Assembly (NCBI RefSeq): GCF_019654975.1
Contig: NZ_BPEW01000003.1
Location: forward strand, 62,001 to 126,000
DNA from: Shewanella sp. c952
Lineage (GTDB): Bacteria; Pseudomonadota; Gammaproteobacteria; Enterobacterales; Shewanellaceae
Length of the DNA: 64,000 nt
Direction of reading: 5' to 3'
Shown: positions 7,739 to 17,100 of the stretch, in pieces
How positions within the stretch are numbered: the stretch's first letter is position 1
Layout of the letters: each line of letters begins with the position of its first letter
The notes under the pieces: generated by a model
Databases searched by the model: none
The model's input: the letters and a program-made list of their open reading frames with translations, nothing else
What the model was told of the DNA's origin: nothing
Translations under genes and position numbers: made by a program

Positions 7739-10387
7739 ATGCTCAACAAGAAACCTTCATGGCTAATGCCATCATTAATCGCCACTGCAGTTGCAATAAG
7801 CTTGGGGGCTTGTTCTTCTGACGATGACGACCCGGTACAAATAGAAACCCCACCGGTCGTGACGCCTGAGCCCGAAGGGCCTTCCTTTCCTGACGGCGCA
7901 ATAATGATTGAAGAGGGTGAAAATCTCACTATTCGGATTCAAGAAGCACTCATAAACGCCCAAAGTAACGATGTTATCGTACTGCCAAAAGGCACATTCG
8001 AAATTGAATCTACACTGCTGTTTGATGGTGATGTAGACGGTGATGGCAGCTTTGCCAAAAACATCACCATTATGGGTTACGGCCAAAATGAAACAGTACT
8101 CGATTTCTCCAAGGCGAACTCCGGCGATGGCATCTTTGTGCAGAACGCCGTTAATATCATTATTCAAGATCTATCCGTCAATGAAGCCAAAAATAACGGT
8201 ATCAAACTTAAAAATACCAACGGTATCATCTTGCGTCGTTTGGCGACCATTTGGGAAGGTGAGCTAGACGAAGATAACGGCGCTTACGGCCTCTACCCTG
8301 TTGAGTGTGAAAACATTCTCATTGAAGACACCTATGTGCGTGGTAGTGCCGATGCGGGTATTTATGTCGGGCAGTCGCAGTACATTGTGGTTAGACGTAA
8401 CATAGCCAAAGAGAACGTTGCCGGTATTGAGATAGAAAACTCAAAATATGCAGACGTATACGATAACGAAGCCATGGGTAATACCGGTGGTATTTTGGTG
8501 TTCGATCTCCCCATCAACAACCATAGATACGGCTCAAGCGTAAGAATTTTCAATAACAAAGTTTATGATAACAATACCAAAAACTTTGCCAATGCATCCG
8601 CCAATCCTGCTGGCGTTCATATCGTACCACCGGGTACAGGTATGATTATTCTTTCCACTGATGATGTTGAAATATTTAATAACGAAGTTACCAACCACGA
8701 TACCATGGGTATCACTATTTCAAGCTTCTTCATTGCAGAACCTGATATGAACGCCTTTGTCGGAAACTATGGCCAACCAGGCCAACCGATTGAAGATGGC
8801 TGGCGCCCTACACCGCGTAATATTTATATCCACGATAACGTCATAACTGGGTACGGCCAAAAGCCAAATGGTTACCTAATTGATGACATCATTAAGGCTT
8901 ACCTGTTCACTCACGGCGCTTTTCCTGGCGTACTGTACGACGGCTTAGGCGAGATGCTGTCTAATAATGGTACCGCTGCATACCTTGGATTACAGGAAAT
9001 GCCATTTGCCGCTGACGGCAGCGATAATGTTTGTGCTAGCGACAACGGCGATGTCTCTTTTGGCCGTCTATACGCAAATGAGAATACTGATATATCAATC
9101 CCTGAAGTCCTCTATGAGAAGACTCAAGACAAGCTAATGAACTGTGCTCAGGTGAGTTTACCTGTACATACCGTGACCTTTGGTGAACAGATCTTTGGTT
9201 GTGGTGTAGACGATGAGACTGAAGGTTGTGATGGCGGCAATCTTGTTGGCGGCGGCGGTAGCATTGGCGAAGGTGAAGTTGGCCTTATTGGTGATGGTGA
9301 CTTAACCCTTTGTAAAGCTGAAGGTAGCAATGCCTCTTGGGATGCGTTACTGAAAGCTAACTGCCCTAACCTGTCGGACTACAACCTATTTGCAGATGCT
9401 AAAAATCCAGCTGATACGCCAAACTCTGGCGGTTTGCCTTATGACCTAAATACGCCGCTGTTTACCGATTACTCTAGCAAGTATCGTTATGTATTTGTGC
9501 CTGAGGGTAAAAAAGCGGATTACTCAGCAATGGAGTCACTCGACTTCCCTGTGGGTACTGTATTAGTTAAGACCTTTGCCCTACCTGCTGATACGAGCAA
9601 GCGAGGATTGGACAACGAAGATTTAGTAGAAACTCGTTTATTGATCCACCGCGAAACCGGTTGGACTGCACTGCCTTATGTGTGGAACGCCGAAAAAGCA
9701 GATGCTGTACTTGCAAAAGCTGGCGCAATTCAAGGCAAGAAAGTCATGCATAACGGCGAGTCGTTGGACTTTGATTATGTGGTACCAAGCATGAATCAGT
9801 GTAAACAGTGTCACCAGTTTAAAGCTGACGCTGATAGTCCGGCTAAGTTTGTCCCTATTGGGCCAAAAGCGCGCTTACTCAACAAAGATTATGCCTATGC
9901 CGATGGCAGCATGAACCAGTTAATGAAGTGGCAAGCAGCAGGTATTTTACAAGGTGTACCTGATGTGGCCACCATCGATACTATTCCAGCATACAATGAT
10001 GGTGATGAAGCGAGTGTGACTAGCCTTAGTGATGAAGCGCTAATGAAAACAGCTAAAGGTTACTTAGATATTAACTGTGCTCATTGTCATCGCCCTGAAG
10101 GCAATGCCTCTAATACTGGCTTAAAGCTAGAGTACTGGAGAGCATATGCAGAAGATGCAGGGTTATCACACGGAACTTGTAAGTCACCAGTCGCTTATGG
10201 TGGTGGTTCTCTAGGCTTTGATGTTGTTCCAGGAAGCCCGGAAGAGTCTATCTTACATTTCCGTATGGAAACCAACAATCCAGGTGACAGAATGCCAGAG
10301 ATTGGTCGTAGCCTCTCACATGCTGAAGGTGTTGCACTAATCAATGAGTGGATTAAACGTCTACCAAGTGCATCTTGCTCAAACTAA
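7739..10387 (+). CDS. Lipoprotein with parallel beta-helix domain fused to CxxCH-containing HNE_0200-type domain
   Basis: An 882-residue predicted lipoprotein: signal peptide and lipobox LGAC with the lipidated Cys at about residue 25. Residues 60-390 have the repeating Asn-rich pattern of a parallel beta-helix (TIGR03805-like), for example NIIIQDLSV and ILIEDTYV. After a Gly-rich linker (about 495-520) comes a domain resembling TIGR03806 (HNE_0200 family). It carries two CxxCH motifs, at residues 688-692 and 780-784, which could bind c-type haem. In many genomes the two domains are separate neighbouring genes; here they are fused, and a second copy of the C-terminal domain follows at 10491. 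Function unknown; a surface redox or binding role is inference. Confidence 0.75.
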   Translation: MLNKKPSWLMPSLIATAVAISLGACSSDDDDPVQIETPPVVTPEPEGPSFPDGAIMIEEGENLTIRIQEALINAQSNDVIVLPKGTFEIESTLLFDGDVDGDGSFAKNITIMGYGQNETVLDFSKANSGDGIFVQNAVNIIIQDLSVNEAKNNGIKLKNTNGIILRRLATIWEGELDEDNGAYGLYPVECENILIEDTYVRGSADAGIYVGQSQYIVVRRNIAKENVAGIEIENSKYADVYDNEAMGNTGGILVFDLPINNHRYGSSVRIFNNKVYDNNTKNFANASANPAGVHIVPPGTGMIILSTDDVEIFNNEVTNHDTMGITISSFFIAEPDMNAFVGNYGQPGQPIEDGWRPTPRNIYIHDNVITGYGQKPNGYLIDDIIKAYLFTHGAFPGVLYDGLGEMLSNNGTAAYLGLQEMPFAADGSDNVCASDNGDVSFGRLYANENTDISIPEVLYEKTQDKLMNCAQVSLPVHTVTFGEQIFGCGVDDETEGCDGGNLVGGGGSIGEGEVGLIGDGDLTLCKAEGSNASWDALLKANCPNLSDYNLFADAKNPADTPNSGGLPYDLNTPLFTDYSSKYRYVFVPEGKKADYSAMESLDFPVGTVLVKTFALPADTSKRGLDNEDLVETRLLIHRETGWTALPYVWNAEKADAVLAKAGAIQGKKVMHNGESLDFDYVVPSMNQCKQCHQFKADADSPAKFVPIGPKARLLNKDYAYADGSMNQLMKWQAAGILQGVPDVATIDTIPAYNDGDEASVTSLSDEALMKTAKGYLDINCAHCHRPEGNASNTGLKLEYWRAYAEDAGLSHGTCKSPVAYGGGSLGFDVVPGSPEESILHFRMETNNPGDRMPEIGRSLSHAEGVALINEWIKRLPSASCSN

Positions 10388-10400
10388 ATAGAGATACATA

Positions 10401-10428
10401 AAAAGGCCGGTTAATCCCGGCCTTTTTT
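10401..10428 (+). terminator. Rho-independent terminator
   Basis: Stem GGCCGG (10405-10410) with CCGGCC (10417-10422), followed by a run of T. It separates the two CxxCH lipoprotein genes into independent units. Confidence 0.85.
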
Positions 10429-10490
10429 ATTCAATAAATTCAGCAATTTTTTCAGTATCAGTGTTATTAAGTAAATTGATTAGGTAGCTT

Positions 10491-11678
10491 ATGGATAAAA
10501 TAGCGATATTCATTTTAATCTTGTCGTTAAGCGCGTGTGGTGGCTCAGATGATTCTACTGAGCAAGTTATTGATCAAATACCCACAACGCCAGATGTGCC
10601 AGTAACAGAACCTCCAGTATCAGTATGTGACAATACGACGAGCGAAGTTAACTGGCTTGCCTTAATGACTGAGGACTGCCAAAGCCTCTCCCAATATGGA
10701 CTATTTGTTGACCCGAGTGTGCCAACATCAGATCCAGTCCCACCCGGAATGGCTTACCAGCTATCGACACAGCTATTTTCAAATTACGCCAACAAACACC
10801 GCTTTATTTTCCTGCCTCAAGGCAAACAAATCAACTACCACCCTACCACTACCTTTGAGATGCCTGTAGGCACCGTACTAATAAAAACGTTCTCCTTACC
10901 TTTCGATACTCAAGTCAGCGGCGCCAACAATGAGGTACAAATAGAAACTCGGCTACTCATTCATCGACAAGCGGGCTGGACCACCCTGCCTTATGTTTGG
11001 AATGGCGCAGAAGCCACACTGCAACAAGCAGGTTTAGACGTGCCCCACAGCTTGAACCATCAAGGTGTGAAAGAGGTATTCGATTATCATGTCCCTAGTC
11101 GAGCCGAGTGCAAAATATGCCATCAATCTACGCTTGGCAGTGACAATCAAACAGCACTTATCAGGCCCATAGGCATAAAAGCCCACCTACTGAATCGTGA
11201 TATCAATTATCAAGGTCAAAGCATCAATCAGCTGCTGCTATGGCAACACCTCAGTTTGTTAAATGACTTACCAGATCTCAGTGAAGTGGGAAAAACGGCA
11301 GAGATAAACGATCACAGTGCTTCATTAACATCTCGAGCCAAAGGCTATCTGGATATAAACTGTGCTCATTGCCATAACGCAGATGGGTTTGCCAGCATCT
11401 CGGGATTGCGTCTTGGCTTTTATATTGATCATAGCAGCTATCAGTATGGGATCTGTAAACAGCCTCCTGGTTGGGATGGCGGCGCCAAAGGCTTATCTTA
11501 TGACATCATTCCAGGTGACGGTGAACATTCCATCGCGGTCTATCGTCAAGAGCTCAATCAAGCAAAAGACAGAATGCCGCCACTTGGTCGAGCAATAGTG
11601 CACACTGAAGCCGTAGAAATGATTAAGCAGTGGATAGATGCCATGCCAGCTGACTGGGGAAATTGCCAACACTTATAA
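10491..11678 (+). CDS. CxxCH lipoprotein, HNE_0200 (TIGR03806-like) family
   Basis: A 395-residue lipoprotein with lipobox LSAC (Cys at about residue 16). It is homologous along its length to the C-terminal part of the preceding gene. Shared blocks include LSTQLFSNY, the VGTVLIKTFSLP segment, ETRLLIHR..GW..LPYVWN, and GYLDINCAHCH. Two CxxCH motifs lie at residues 207-211 and 291-295. Two motifs of this kind suggest a dihaem c-type protein, but no haem binding has been shown for the family that I know of. It has its own upstream gap after the terminator, so the pair probably arose by duplication and is separately transcribed. Confidence 0.75.
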   Translation: MDKIAIFILILSLSACGGSDDSTEQVIDQIPTTPDVPVTEPPVSVCDNTTSEVNWLALMTEDCQSLSQYGLFVDPSVPTSDPVPPGMAYQLSTQLFSNYANKHRFIFLPQGKQINYHPTTTFEMPVGTVLIKTFSLPFDTQVSGANNEVQIETRLLIHRQAGWTTLPYVWNGAEATLQQAGLDVPHSLNHQGVKEVFDYHVPSRAECKICHQSTLGSDNQTALIRPIGIKAHLLNRDINYQGQSINQLLLWQHLSLLNDLPDLSEVGKTAEINDHSASLTSRAKGYLDINCAHCHNADGFASISGLRLGFYIDHSSYQYGICKQPPGWDGGAKGLSYDIIPGDGEHSIAVYRQELNQAKDRMPPLGRAIVHTEAVEMIKQWIDAMPADWGNCQHL

Positions 11679-11713
11679 TAAGCAACAGATCCTAGTAAAG
11701 CGGTTCAATTGAA

Positions 11714-12760
11714 TCAACTCAGTGAGCCGCTTGCTTTATCTTTACCTCGATTAAGACGGTGAAAATGCCCGGGTGGATGGCCAATCCAATGTTTAAAGCT
11801 TTGCCTGAAATGGCTAACATCACCAAACCCCATATAATCTGATATTGATTCAATCGAGTGGTCATTCGACAAAATAAGCTCTATGGCCATTTGGCAACGA
11901 ACTTGGTCGACCAGCTTTTGATAACTCGTACCGGCGTTCGACAACCGACGTCTTAATGTGCGACTACTGATATTTTGCGTTAATGCTACCGCATCCATAC
12001 TCGGTAATTCTGGTGCACTTTCTCTTAGCTCAGCGAGAAGTTCTGAAATGTAAGAATGACTAGGGTCTACAGTAATACCAGGCTCTGCGGCAGCAAAAGA
12101 GAAAGTAATGGGTAAGCTCAACAACTGATGCTCGATAGACCATTCAAAAAATTCGGCATCAAAACGGACTGACGCGCCGGTGCACGAGGCTAAAAAGTTG
12201 GCACTGCGTTTAGGTTCAGCCAAGGCGATCTCTTTGACGTTCACCTCGCCACCCGTTAACTGTCGCGCAAAGGTCATCAAAGAGGCAATGCTGTGCTGAA
12301 ACTGACAACTATATTTATTAATATCGAGCTTGTTAGTATTGAGCCATCTAACCTTAAGTAAACCCTCTTCATTACGTATTAGCGTATCCGAAAAGCTACC
12401 AACGAGTTCCGGATGCGCAATAACAAACTCAAGACATTCACCTAAGGTTTTATACTTTGTTAGATAACCCAGTAAAAAACCTAAGTCAGTGATTTGATAC
12501 TCGCTAGCAGCCTTGGCCCCCACTTCAGGGTCTTGGCTTAAATGCTGCAAGAAGGTCATAGCGTAATCGACTTGCCACACATAGACGAATTGGCAAAGCG
12601 CTAATTCATTTTCACCGACCCCTATCTCTTGGCACAGCTGTTCTACAGCCTCTACGCCGAATTGTTTTTTTAAGTAGCTGATCAGGTTTGTTAATTCATA
12701 AGCGGGGTAAGACTGGTCGCCAACCATCAAGTGTGGTTTGTAACTGCAAACTTTATGCAT
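11714..12760 (-). CDS. AraC family transcriptional regulator with AraC_N (arabinose-binding-like) domain
   Basis: A 348-residue regulator. Residues about 20-210 match the all-alpha N-terminal effector domain of the AraC_N/OruR-type subgroup (DLGFLLGYLTKYKTLGECLEFV). The last 100 residues form the two-helix-turn-helix AraC domain, with SSRTLRRRLSNAGTSYQKLVDQVR and SIESISDYMGFGDVSHFRQSFKHWIGHPPGHFH. Members of this subgroup often control lipid or amino-acid catabolism, and the lipase at 14328 on the same strand is a possible but unproven target. Convergent with the CxxCH lipoprotein gene. Confidence 0.85.
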   Translation of the reverse strand: MHKVCSYKPHLMVGDQSYPAYELTNLISYLKKQFGVEAVEQLCQEIGVGENELALCQFVYVWQVDYAMTFLQHLSQDPEVGAKAASEYQITDLGFLLGYLTKYKTLGECLEFVIAHPELVGSFSDTLIRNEEGLLKVRWLNTNKLDINKYSCQFQHSIASLMTFARQLTGGEVNVKEIALAEPKRSANFLASCTGASVRFDAEFFEWSIEHQLLSLPITFSFAAAEPGITVDPSHSYISELLAELRESAPELPSMDAVALTQNISSRTLRRRLSNAGTSYQKLVDQVRCQMAIELILSNDHSIESISDYMGFGDVSHFRQSFKHWIGHPPGHFHRLNRGKDKASGSLS

Positions 12761-12844
12761 TTTACTCCGCTAAATTAGTACATTTCTAACTACATTTTTA
12801 ACGGATTTAGATGTTAATTAATAGCCTATATTTAAATTTAGATA

Positions 12845-12872
12845 CAAAAAAACCTGCAACTGCAGGCTTTTA
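12845..12872 (-). terminator. Rho-independent terminator after sohB
   Basis: On the minus strand, CCTGCA (12866-12861) pairs with TGCAGG (12858-12853), followed by seven T. Confidence 0.8.
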
Positions 12873-12887
12873 CTGATATCGCACCAA

Positions 12888-13919
12888 CTATTTTAGCGGT
12901 TGGTTCTTTTCTGCAAATTTATTAAAAATTGCGTTGAAAGACAAAGATGCACCATGAGCAATCTTATCAGACAGTTTCTTCTTAAGCTGGTAACTTACTT
13001 TAACGACTGTGCGTTCGTTAGCAAGCTTTAGAATCACGTCATCACTGGTAGCCACTTCATCAATCAAGCCAAGCTCAATGGCTTGCTGACCATACCAATG
13101 CTCACCGGTAGCCACTTTAGCAATATCAAGTTCTGGTCTGTACTTAGAAATGAACTCTTTAAACAGCACATGTGTCTCTTCAAGCTCTTTCTGGAACTTT
13201 TCGCGACCTTCATCCGTATTCTCACCAAAGATAGTCAGAGTGCGTTTGAAGTCGCCTGCAGTATGTTGCTCATAATCAATATCATGCTTTTTAAGCAAAC
13301 GATTAAAGTTAGGCACTTGGGCAACAACCCCAATAGAACCGACAATAGCAAACGGCGCTGCGTACACCTTGTTAGCCACACAAGCCATCATGTAACCACC
13401 ACTTGCAGCCACTTTATCGACACAGATTGATAATGGGATTTCGGCTTTTCTTAAGCGATCGAGCTGGCTTGATGCCAAACCGTAACCATGGACCATACCG
13501 CCGCCACTTTCAACATTAACGATGACTTCATCGCCTTTGTCAGCAATAGTCAAAATCGCGCTTATCTCTTCGCGTAAAGACGCCACTTCACCGGCATCAA
13601 TACTGCCCTTAAAATCGACCACAAATACTTTAGGATCGGTTTCAGGTTCTTTACTGTCTTTTTGCGCTTTGTCTTTTTCTTTCTCGTCTGCCTTTATCTT
13701 TTTCTCATAAGCCTTGAATGCTTTCTTAGATAACAGCTCTTCTTTCAAATCATGCTTCAACGACTTTAAATCTTCACTAATATTAGTGATTTTCAGCTCA
13801 CCTTTTTCAGCTTTGTGCTTCATAGATGATGCCAGCACCACAATCACAATAGCCAAAATAGACACAACTATCGTCACTGCTTTAGCCAAAAATAGGCCGT
13901 ACTCGTACAGAAATTCCAA
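12888..13919 (-). CDS. sohB: Inner-membrane S49 serine protease SohB
   Basis: Signal-peptide-peptidase-like protease of 343 residues. I chose the TTG at 13919: it is six bases after GGAG and gives the start MEFLYEYGLFLAK, which matches the MELLSEYGLFLAK of enterobacterial SohB. A frame starting at the TTG at 13931 would add four residues. One membrane helix (about residues 12-35) is followed by a charged Lys/Glu-rich region. The S49 catalytic domain contains VNVESGGGMVHGYG, and KVAASGGYMMACVA with the nucleophile Ser. It probably degrades membrane-associated peptides or signal peptides. Monocistronic, with its own terminator. Confidence 0.92.
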   Translation of the reverse strand: MEFLYEYGLFLAKAVTIVVSILAIVIVVLASSMKHKAEKGELKITNISEDLKSLKHDLKEELLSKKAFKAYEKKIKADEKEKDKAQKDSKEPETDPKVFVVDFKGSIDAGEVASLREEISAILTIADKGDEVIVNVESGGGMVHGYGLASSQLDRLRKAEIPLSICVDKVAASGGYMMACVANKVYAAPFAIVGSIGVVAQVPNFNRLLKKHDIDYEQHTAGDFKRTLTIFGENTDEGREKFQKELEETHVLFKEFISKYRPELDIAKVATGEHWYGQQAIELGLIDEVATSDDVILKLANERTVVKVSYQLKKKLSDKIAHGASLSFNAIFNKFAEKNQPLK

Positions 13920-13955
13920 AATATTCTCCAACTACATCGATTGTTATTCTCATTT

Positions 13956-14221
13956 ATACCAATTGCATTAAGTATTTGGCCAGTTCAGAGCCCCTCAGTC
14001 TTTTCAATTCAAAGCGCATTGGTAAAGAAATGGTTATTCCCTTTTAAGCCAATGCAAAGCAGAAGTGGAAAGACTGAGGGCCTCACGTAGTGCGAGTTTA
14101 AAAACGCTGTATGCTTCGCTATGGGAATTGGATAAAGAATAACTATTAGCTCAAATCCCACTACTTGCCTACAGCGTTTTGAATTCCCGCTGAATGGTCA
14201 AACTTTTAATGCAATTGGTAT
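13956..14221. repeat. 266-bp intergenic element with perfect 15-bp terminal inverted repeats
   Basis: The ends ATACCAATTGCATTA (13956-13970) and TAATGCAATTGGTAT (14207-14221) are exact inverted copies. Inside are further nested inverted repeats: CCCTCAGTCTTT with AAAGACTGAGGG, GCGCATTGG with CCAATGC, and AAAACGCTGTA with TACAGCGTTTT. The whole unit could fold into a long imperfect hairpin. It fills the gap between sohB and the lipase terminator and holds no gene. This architecture suggests a MITE or a dispersed palindromic repeat; family membership is inference. Confidence 0.7.
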
Positions 14222-14280
14222 TATTGCCCGCTATTCTAGCAGCCTATGTCGTAATTAAAAGTGCAATTAAAAATGCCAAT

Positions 14281-14307
14281 AAAAAACCCAGCAAAAGCTG
14301 GGTTTTT
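14281..14307 (-). terminator. Rho-independent terminator after the lipase gene
   Basis: CCCAGC (14287-14292) pairs with GCTGGG (14297-14302); on the minus strand the stem is followed by six T. Confidence 0.85.
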
Positions 14308-14327
14308 AAACTGTTAAACAGTCAATA

Positions 14328-16838
14328 TTACATACAAGGTTGTACTACCATTTTCGCTGCATCGGTGCCTATGACGGAACCAACAGCTATGAATGGGCCT
14401 CCCTCAGGTAAACCAGCACTGTATGAGAAGGCGGCTGCTTGAGTTTGCATCTCAACCGTAACTGCACCTTCCAACCCATCAGTGATCCCTTCTTTTGCCG
14501 TAGGATCAATGATTGAACTGTGATGGCCTTTAGTAAAGCGCACAACACCTGAACCTACTGTCGTTGAATCAACACAGGCAAGGCCTAAGTTTTCAATCAA
14601 CGGCTCAGTGCCTGAAATTGGGAAGGCAGGTACACGATTAGGCAGAACTTGGTCTGGTAAGCTGTTTGCACCATCACCAACCACTTCAATTAGGTGAATA
14701 GGCAAGCCCGTAGCTTTAAGCATTGCGGCATGGTTAATCGGGTCTGCGCTATCAACTGCGGTTTGCACTGCAAAGGCAAATGTTGGCAAAAAGGCGTCGT
14801 AAACCGACTTCACAAGCGCGTCGTATTCAGGCGAACCGACTTCGTAACCTAAATCCTTATTGGCTTCTTCAACTAACTCAAGGAAAGCATCAGTTGTGAC
14901 GATGTTGTCAAATAACATTGGACCAAATGTCGCTGAACCAATAAAGGTACCTGCAAATCCACCTGATGGTGCAACAAGCGAAGCTGCATTAAGCGCATAC
15001 ACTGAACTTAAGTCTGCCCCACTTGGGTGAGTCAGTCCCGTACTTGCGTAAGTCGCAAAATCGGTACCCACAATTGCACCAAGACTCAAGCCTTGCGCAC
15101 TGATTTGATTGTTATCGAATACTTGGCCAACACCTGCTGTAGCTCGTTGTTGAGCATAACCAGTAAGAGCAGCGCGCACAGCTAAGTGATCCAAGGTCGC
15201 TTGGCGGAAGTTATCACGTACCGTTAATGTACTCGCGATGTTAATAAATACTAATGGGTTACCATTTGCAAAGGCTTTAGGAGTGCCCACTACATTACCG
15301 AAACTTGGATCCGTTGCAGATACTTCATAAATACCGTCACCATTAGCATCAAATGAACGTGCACCATGCAAAGGCATATCAATAGCAATCGTTGCTACAC
15401 CAAGTTCACCATAAGTACCCGCATAAGCAAAGGCCATCTCCTTACCGCCACCTAAGCCATGCATAGCCATTGTTGTAGGCCAACCCGTTGCAGGAGCAGG
15501 AACCGTGTTTGGAACCGTCATCAACACCGGAACCGTTTCATAACTCTTTACCTCCGGGATAGGGTTATATTTAGTTAAGTGTCGAGCAGTATCGGTAGAC
15601 ACCAGCTCACCATCATCATCTCGTTCATCTAAGAACCAAGATTTACCCGCCAATTGTGCTGGGTCACTGAGTGCAGCGATAGGATCTTCGATTTCATTAG
15701 CTATGGCTTGTGCAAAATAGTTTTCTTGACTAAGAGTTCCCGCTTGTAATGCTGTGAGTACAGAAACAGGGCTGTCATAATCCGCCGTCCACCAGCTGCT
15801 AATTAAAGGTTCACCTTTTGCACTCAAGCAGTTTGCTGACGAGCATTCACCATACACAGGTAACTTTAGTGCCGCGGTCCAAATGTTAACTTTGCTAGCG
15901 CCATTGTAGGCAGGATGCCCTTCCGGCAAGCCTAACTTGACCGCTAATGAAACACCGCTATCGGTAGGTGGAACTATAAACTCTGGTTTATATTCAAGAT
16001 CACCGACAATTAATAGTTTTGACACTTCATAAACATCAGCCACTGACTGCGTGGTGAAAATCCCTGAGAAACTAACAGATTCAGCATCTGGGCCGCCCGC
16101 TGCTGCCATGCCTTTTTCGTAACTGTTCACAGCAGCCTGCAGTAAAAGTTGTGAAGGGGTTTCTAATGGTTTGGTCTCGATATCAAGCTTTAGTAATGAG
16201 TAGGTCGATGACGGCGCGATTGCACGACCTGCTGAATCCTGAACAAGATTGGTTGTCGCGTAAACATAAGACTGTTTTGCTTTAAGCGGCTTGAGCGGCA
16301 CAATAACAATTTTATTGCCAGAAGCCGTAGATACAAAGTCAACCCCAAACTGCAGTTCGGCACCAATTTTACAAGCTGAAATATCGGGAGCACCAGTACA
16401 ATCAGGATCAGAAGACAATGAACCGCCGACTGTCGCCTCAAACATTCTTACTGCGCCTGGTTGCTCAACCGATACTTTGCTCAAGGTTAAGACTGTACCA
16501 TCAGAGTCAGTTGCTGGTGCAACTTCAATCGAAATAGGCGCGGTGGTCGACCAACCATCCAATGCTCCTAAGGCTATACTTGGATCGGTATAATCACCTT
16601 TCTTTTCACTCGGTTTGGTAGGATCCTTATCCTCTGGGATATTAATAGTGCCATCGAGCGTGCCACTAAAAAGAATGTCATTTGGCAGTGGTAGTTCGCC
16701 TCCAGCAGGATCAAAGACGATAACTGATTGAGGGACCAATGGTTCCGTTTTGTCGACTAATTCGTTATAACTGTCTTCACTACAAGCGGTGAGACCCAAT
16801 GCAGATGTGATTGCGACACCTAAAAAGAGCTTTTTCAT
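14328..16838 (-). CDS. Surface lipoprotein lipase/lysophospholipase, Pla-1/cef (VolA-like) family
   Basis: An 836-residue lipoprotein: lipobox LTAC with Cys at about residue 19, followed by SEDSYN. The protein has the size and layout of the Pla-1/cef extracellular lipases (TIGR03502 family), whose best-known member VolA of Vibrio cholerae is a surface-exposed lysophospholipase. The nucleophile elbow is GLSLG with Ser585, and MAMHGLGGGKEMAFAYAG upstream forms the oxyanion region (His-Gly). It probably releases fatty acids from host or environmental lysophospholipids outside the cell. It is monocistronic, with a large upstream gap that contains an inverted repeat and a clear terminator downstream. 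Confidence 0.85.
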   Translation of the reverse strand: MKKLFLGVAITSALGLTACSEDSYNELVDKTEPLVPQSVIVFDPAGGELPLPNDILFSGTLDGTINIPEDKDPTKPSEKKGDYTDPSIALGALDGWSTTAPISIEVAPATDSDGTVLTLSKVSVEQPGAVRMFEATVGGSLSSDPDCTGAPDISACKIGAELQFGVDFVSTASGNKIVIVPLKPLKAKQSYVYATTNLVQDSAGRAIAPSSTYSLLKLDIETKPLETPSQLLLQAAVNSYEKGMAAAGGPDAESVSFSGIFTTQSVADVYEVSKLLIVGDLEYKPEFIVPPTDSGVSLAVKLGLPEGHPAYNGASKVNIWTAALKLPVYGECSSANCLSAKGEPLISSWWTADYDSPVSVLTALQAGTLSQENYFAQAIANEIEDPIAALSDPAQLAGKSWFLDERDDDGELVSTDTARHLTKYNPIPEVKSYETVPVLMTVPNTVPAPATGWPTTMAMHGLGGGKEMAFAYAGTYGELGVATIAIDMPLHGARSFDANGDGIYEVSATDPSFGNVVGTPKAFANGNPLVFINIASTLTVRDNFRQATLDHLAVRAALTGYAQQRATAGVGQVFDNNQISAQGLSLGAIVGTDFATYASTGLTHPSGADLSSVYALNAASLVAPSGGFAGTFIGSATFGPMLFDNIVTTDAFLELVEEANKDLGYEVGSPEYDALVKSVYDAFLPTFAFAVQTAVDSADPINHAAMLKATGLPIHLIEVVGDGANSLPDQVLPNRVPAFPISGTEPLIENLGLACVDSTTVGSGVVRFTKGHHSSIIDPTAKEGITDGLEGAVTVEMQTQAAAFSYSAGLPEGGPFIAVGSVIGTDAAKMVVQPCM

Positions 16839-16884
16839 CTTTTTTCCCCAAATCTTGTTGTAATAATTTTGTTTTCTCTTAGAA

Positions 16885-16917
16885 ATTGGTCACAATAGTC
16901 AGCAATGTATGACCAAT
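16885..16917. promoter_or_regulatory. Inverted repeat upstream of the lipase gene, possible operator
   Basis: ATTGGTCA (16885-16892) and TGACCAAT (16910-16917) are perfect inverted copies with 17 bases between them, lying 47-79 bases before the lipase start. The spacing of half-sites is wider than for most dimeric repressors, so it may bind a regulator to two turns or form a hairpin in the leader. The binding protein is unknown. Confidence 0.4.
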
Positions 16918-17100
16918 AGGGCTTATTGTTAGCCCTTAACTCAGTTCAAGTTAACGTAAAATTATTGACTTAGCTACATTTTTGTCACATTGCGCCTACG
17001 AATAACTGGGTAAAAATTAATCGTTTGTTTTAAACAGCTGTTTACCATATCAGCGACTCTAGAAGTGACGGGCGTTTGAGCTCAGAGGAAGTAATAACTC

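Noticed and set aside
14194..14442. Plus-strand frame of 82 codons after the palindromic element
   Set aside because: It begins in the terminal repeat and then runs antisense to the lipase gene through its terminator.
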